7,598 nucleotides of DNA from an uncultured Collinsella sp. (GTDB lineage: Bacteria > Actinomycetota > Coriobacteriia > Coriobacteriales > Coriobacteriaceae). Of the stretch, positions 5,856 to 7,598 are shown piece after piece. The stretch's first letter is position 1. Each line of letters starts with the position of its first letter. The notes under the pieces are model-generated. The model was not told where the DNA came from, searched no databases, and worked only from the letters and a program-made list of their open reading frames with translations. The translations under genes and the position numbers were made by a program. The DNA lies in contig URMO01000087.1 in NCBI GenBank assembly GCA_900549085.1, forward strand, positions 1 to 7,598. The letters run 5' to 3'.

Positions 5856-6966
5856 ATGGATATCAAGACAATTGGCGTTGAGGAATGGCTCAACGTTTGG
5901 GAGAAGAGCGCTACGTGGGACATTGCCCAGTCGACGATCTCATCGCTGACCATGGGCGAGCTTCGCGCGCTCGACGAGCAGGACGGCGCTACGTTCTACG
6001 AGCGTCTGGATCGCGAGAAGATGAACTACGGCTGGATCGAGGGTTCGCCGGAGTTTAAGGCCGAGGTCGCCAAGCTGTATCGTTGCGAGGTCAATCCCGA
6101 TCACATTCTGCAGACCAATGGCTGCACGGGCGCCAACCTCAACGCCATCATGGCCGTTGTCGGGCCCGGCGATCACGTGATTGCCGAGTGGCCTACCTAT
6201 GCGCCGCTCTATGAGATCCCGCGTACGCTTGGTGCCGAGGTCGAGTATTGGGAGCTTCGCGAGGAGCTCGGATGGAAACCCGATATTGAACAGCTCAAGC
6301 GCCTCGTTCGCCCCAATACCAAGCTCATCTGCATCAATAACGCATCGAACCCCATCGGTACGGTGCTCGATGCCGATACACTCGGCCAGATTGCCGAGAT
6401 TGCCCGTTCGGTGGGCGCCTACGTGCTGTGCGACGAGGTGTATCTGCCGCTCAAGAACACCGAGTCCTTTATGTCGATGGCCGACGTGTACGAGAGGGCC
6501 ATTGTCACCAACTCGGTGTCTAAGACCTATTCGACGCCTGCAGCCCGCGTGGGCTGGGTCGTCGCGGACGAAGATGTGTCCAACCGCATCCGCACCTACC
6601 GCGACTACACCATGATCTGCGGTGGCGTGTTTAACGATGCTTTGGCGACCTACGTGCTCGAGCACAAGGACAAGATTCTCGAGCGCAACCGCAAGATCGT
6701 GTTTGGTAACCGCGATATCGCGCAGGCTTGGATCGATACGCAGGACGGCCCCGCAGGGCGTGTCCACCTCGTTTATCCAGCTGGATATTCCCGAGGATGA
6801 CGAGGAGTTCTGCAAGCGCCTGCTGGCCGATAGGGGAGTGCTGTTGGTCCCCGGTAGCCGTTTTGAGCTTCCCTGCGGGGCGCGCCTGGGCTACTGCGCG
6901 AGCGAAGATGTTCTTCGCGAGGGCCTGAGGCTTCTGGGCGAGGCGCTGGCCGAGTTCGATCGCTAG
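5856..6966 (+). pseudogene. arcT: ArcT-like class I/II aminotransferase, frameshifted
   Basis: A fold-type-I PLP aminotransferase of the kind found beside arginine deiminase genes (ArcT in lactobacilli); its amino donor is not established. Start ATG 5856 follows GGAG. Residues 1-300 look intact: NYGWIEGSPEFK (57-68), TNGCTGAN (87-94), NNASNPIGT (161-169) with Asn165, CDEVY (192-196) with Asp193, and SVSKTYSTPAARVGW (220-234) with Schiff-base Lys223 and Arg231. The frame then breaks near 6748-6752 (CCCC): the original frame ends in VHLVYPAGYSRG with a stop at 6798-6800, whereas clear family sequence continues one frame over (SFIQLDIPEDDEEF, LVPGSRFE, ARLGYC with the carboxylate-binding Arg) to the stop at 6964-6966. 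Corrected by one base it would be 369 residues. Either a true inactivating mutation or a sequencing error. The symbol is by analogy; the class is certain, the subfamily less so. Confidence 0.8.
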
Positions 6967-7020
6967 TTCCTTGAGGTTCTCGAAGGCCTAAACCTTACTG
7001 GGCCCTAGGTGTACCGAATG

Positions 7021-7051
7021 CAGACCCGCTCCTTTTTGCGGAACGGGTCTG
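7021..7051 (+). terminator. Rho-independent terminator after the aminotransferase
   Basis: CAGACCCG (7021-7028) pairs perfectly with CGGGTCTG (7044-7051); after one C-A mismatch the stem continues with TCC/GGA around the loop TTTTTGC. It is followed by TTTGTCTTT. It lies about 55 bases after the aminotransferase stop and isolates arcA copy 2 from upstream transcription. Confidence 0.8.
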
Positions 7052-7140
7052 TTTGTCTTTGCCGCCGAAAAAGACAAGTTGTTACAAATGGAGACGCAAG
7101 CTCAATCGGGTATTCGACGGGCCTTATACTGAGCTTCCGG

Positions 7141-7170
7141 TGAACGGTATCCAACGTCTGGTAAACGGTA
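7141..7170 (-). promoter_or_regulatory. Distal tandem inverted motif pair upstream of arcA copy 2
   Basis: TGAACGGTA at 7141 and TAAACGGTA at 7162 are direct repeats exactly 21 bp apart. They are the reverse complement of the CCGTTC motif that sits, also as a 21-bp pair, at the arcA copy 2 promoter (7398, 7419). About 254 bp separates the two pairs. A looping or oligomerising regulator is a reasonable inference; the protein is unknown. Confidence 0.4.
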
Positions 7171-7186
7171 ATCTGTTTGCCAAAAA

Positions 7187-7215
7187 TGAATAGGACGAAC
7201 TTTATTCTGAATAAA
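7187..7215 (+). promoter_or_regulatory. Tandem TGAATA sites upstream of arcA copy 2 (possible ARG boxes)
   Basis: TGAATA at 7187 and 7208 are 21 bp apart, at the same 271-bp distance from the -10 as the pair before arcA copy 1. The second, TGAATAAAAATCA, comes close to an ArgR/AhrC-type box (TGAATNNNNATTCA) and overlaps a perfect palindrome TTTATTC-T-GAATAAA (7201-7215). ArgR binding is inference. Confidence 0.4.
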
Positions 7216-7394
7216 AATCAAAATGGTTGAGACACAGCGAGAATTGCGAATTATATTCATATCGTTGCGTGAAATATGCAATTTGGGGGTGGTTTAACAA
7301 AGGTTAGTTTCAATTGATCTTGCGGTTAAAAAGCGTTTAAGCACGTAAATCCACTTTATTTAATCAAAGTATGCCATGCGTGAAGTATATGTGT

Positions 7395-7435
7395 ATGCCG
7401 TTCACCCCTCATATAAAACCGTTCGGGGGCGAGGT
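7395..7435 (+). promoter_or_regulatory. Paired CCGTTC sites overlapping the arcA copy 2 promoter -35 region
   Basis: CCGTTC starts at 7398 and 7419, 21 bp apart, in the same orientation. The second lies in the 18-base block ACCGTTCGGGGGCGAGGT (7418-7435), identical to the one before arcA copy 1. ATGCCGTTCA (7395-7404) differs by one base from the copy 1 word. Confidence 0.5.
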
Positions 7436-7451
7436 GGAAGTATGGATTGAT

Positions 7452-7463
7452 TTTGGATATAAA
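7452..7463 (+). promoter_or_regulatory. Candidate -10 region of arcA copy 2
   Basis: TTTGGATATAAA contains TATAAA (7458-7463), five of six matches to TATAAT. It sits in the same place relative to the start codon (88 bases from its first base) as in copy 1. The hexamer 17 bases upstream (TGGAAG) is not a -35. Confidence 0.5.
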
Positions 7464-7480
7464 TATGTCGTCAGCAATAA

Positions 7481-7528
7481 CGCCTCACACGGAGGGGCGC
7501 TAACGAATCGGCCCTGACAGGGGCCCGA
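7481..7528 (+). ncRNA. Structured 5' leader of arcA copy 2 (two hairpins)
   Basis: Hairpin 1 pairs CGCCTC (7481-7486) with GGGGCG (7494-7499) around a 7-base loop. Hairpin 2 pairs 7508-7514 (TCGGCCC) with 7521-7528 (GGGCCCGA), again with one bulged C, and its stem is one G-C pair longer than in copy 1. Relative to copy 1, hairpin 1 swaps one wobble for a C-G pair and one C-G pair for a wobble, and loses one pair. Confidence 0.45.
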
Positions 7529-7545
7529 AAGAAAGGTAGGAGGCC

Positions 7546-7598
7546 ATGACGAAAGGTCTGCACGTGCCTTCCGAGATCGGCAAGCTCAGGAAGGTCTG
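7546..7598 (+). CDS. arcA: Arginine deiminase, copy 2 (start only, cut by window edge)
   Basis: Only 17 codons and two bases are inside the window. They are identical, base for base, to the start of arcA copy 1 (MTKGLHVPSEIGKLRKV), including less favoured codons such as AGG, CCT and AAA. The identity extends upstream through the ribosome binding site to 7522. The gene has its own promoter region and follows a terminator, so it is an independent unit; whether it is complete or leads an arcB/arcC operon cannot be seen. Function is by identity with copy 1. Confidence 0.85.
   Translation, partial: MTKGLHVPSEIGKLRKV

Larger units (their letters stand above)
7182..7598 (+). repeat. Duplicated arcA upstream region plus gene start, copy 2
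   Basis: Second copy of the segment at 3991-4407, truncated by the window end. The spacings between start codon, -10, paired CCGTTC and paired TGAATA match copy 1 exactly, despite heavy divergence of the bases between them and small compensating indels. Confidence 0.75.

Noticed and set aside
5940..6815. Minus-strand open frame of 291 codons opposite the aminotransferase
   Set aside because: Shadow of the aminotransferase, which carries the PLP-lysine and other motifs on the plus strand.
7125..7130. TATACT as a possible -10 far upstream of arcA copy 2
   Set aside because: No -35-like hexamer lies 16-18 bases upstream, and the position is not matched before arcA copy 1.
1..7598. CRISPR arrays, tRNA or rRNA genes, insertion sequences
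   Set aside because: I saw no regularly spaced repeats, tRNA-like cloverleaf, rRNA sequence, transposase motifs or terminal inverted repeats.

Overview
The window looks like chromosomal DNA from a GC-rich actinobacterium. The protein sequences, heavily C/G-ending codons and AT-richer promoter regions suggest a gut Coriobacteriia member such as Collinsella. That assignment is inference from sequence character; no rRNA or other taxonomic marker is present.

Layout. Positions 1-1300 (minus) hold most of an rlmD-type 23S rRNA uridine methyltransferase whose C-terminus runs off the left edge. A strong hairpin terminator (1350-1391) separates it from ppk1 (1402-3804, minus), a polyphosphate kinase with an unusual low-complexity, basic C-terminal tail and a leucine where E. 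coli PPK has His454. A 550-base AT-rich divergent region follows. It holds the ppk1 promoter on the minus strand and a long regulatory region plus structured leader for arcA copy 1 on the plus strand (4355-5596), a complete arginine deiminase with all catalytic residues. After its terminator (5657-5691) comes an ArcT-like class I/II aminotransferase (5856-6966) broken by a frameshift near 6748-6752, then another terminator (7021-7051). A second long regulatory region (about 7140-7545) leads into a second arcA, of which only the first 53 bases are in the window.

How it fits together. The right half is an arginine-catabolism locus: arginine deiminase converts arginine to citrulline plus ammonia, and ArcT-type transaminases accompany such genes in some lactobacilli. 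Here two arcA copies, each with its own promoter, flank the transaminase. No arcB, arcC or arcD is visible.

The most interesting signal is in the two arcA upstream regions. They are homologous and collinear but strongly diverged, while 77 bases covering the end of the leader, the ribosome binding site and the start of the coding region are identical. This lets the two copies act as a natural footprint. Conserved islands are two TGAATA sites exactly 21 bp apart, placed 271 bp upstream of the -10; two CCGTTC direct repeats exactly 21 bp apart just upstream of the promoter, with inverted copies (TGAACGGTAT) far upstream; a TTTGGATATAA -10 region; and a leader that folds into two hairpins with substitutions that mostly keep pairing. 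Together they suggest an oligomeric regulator, possibly acting by DNA looping, plus an RNA-level element. All regulatory assignments are inference.
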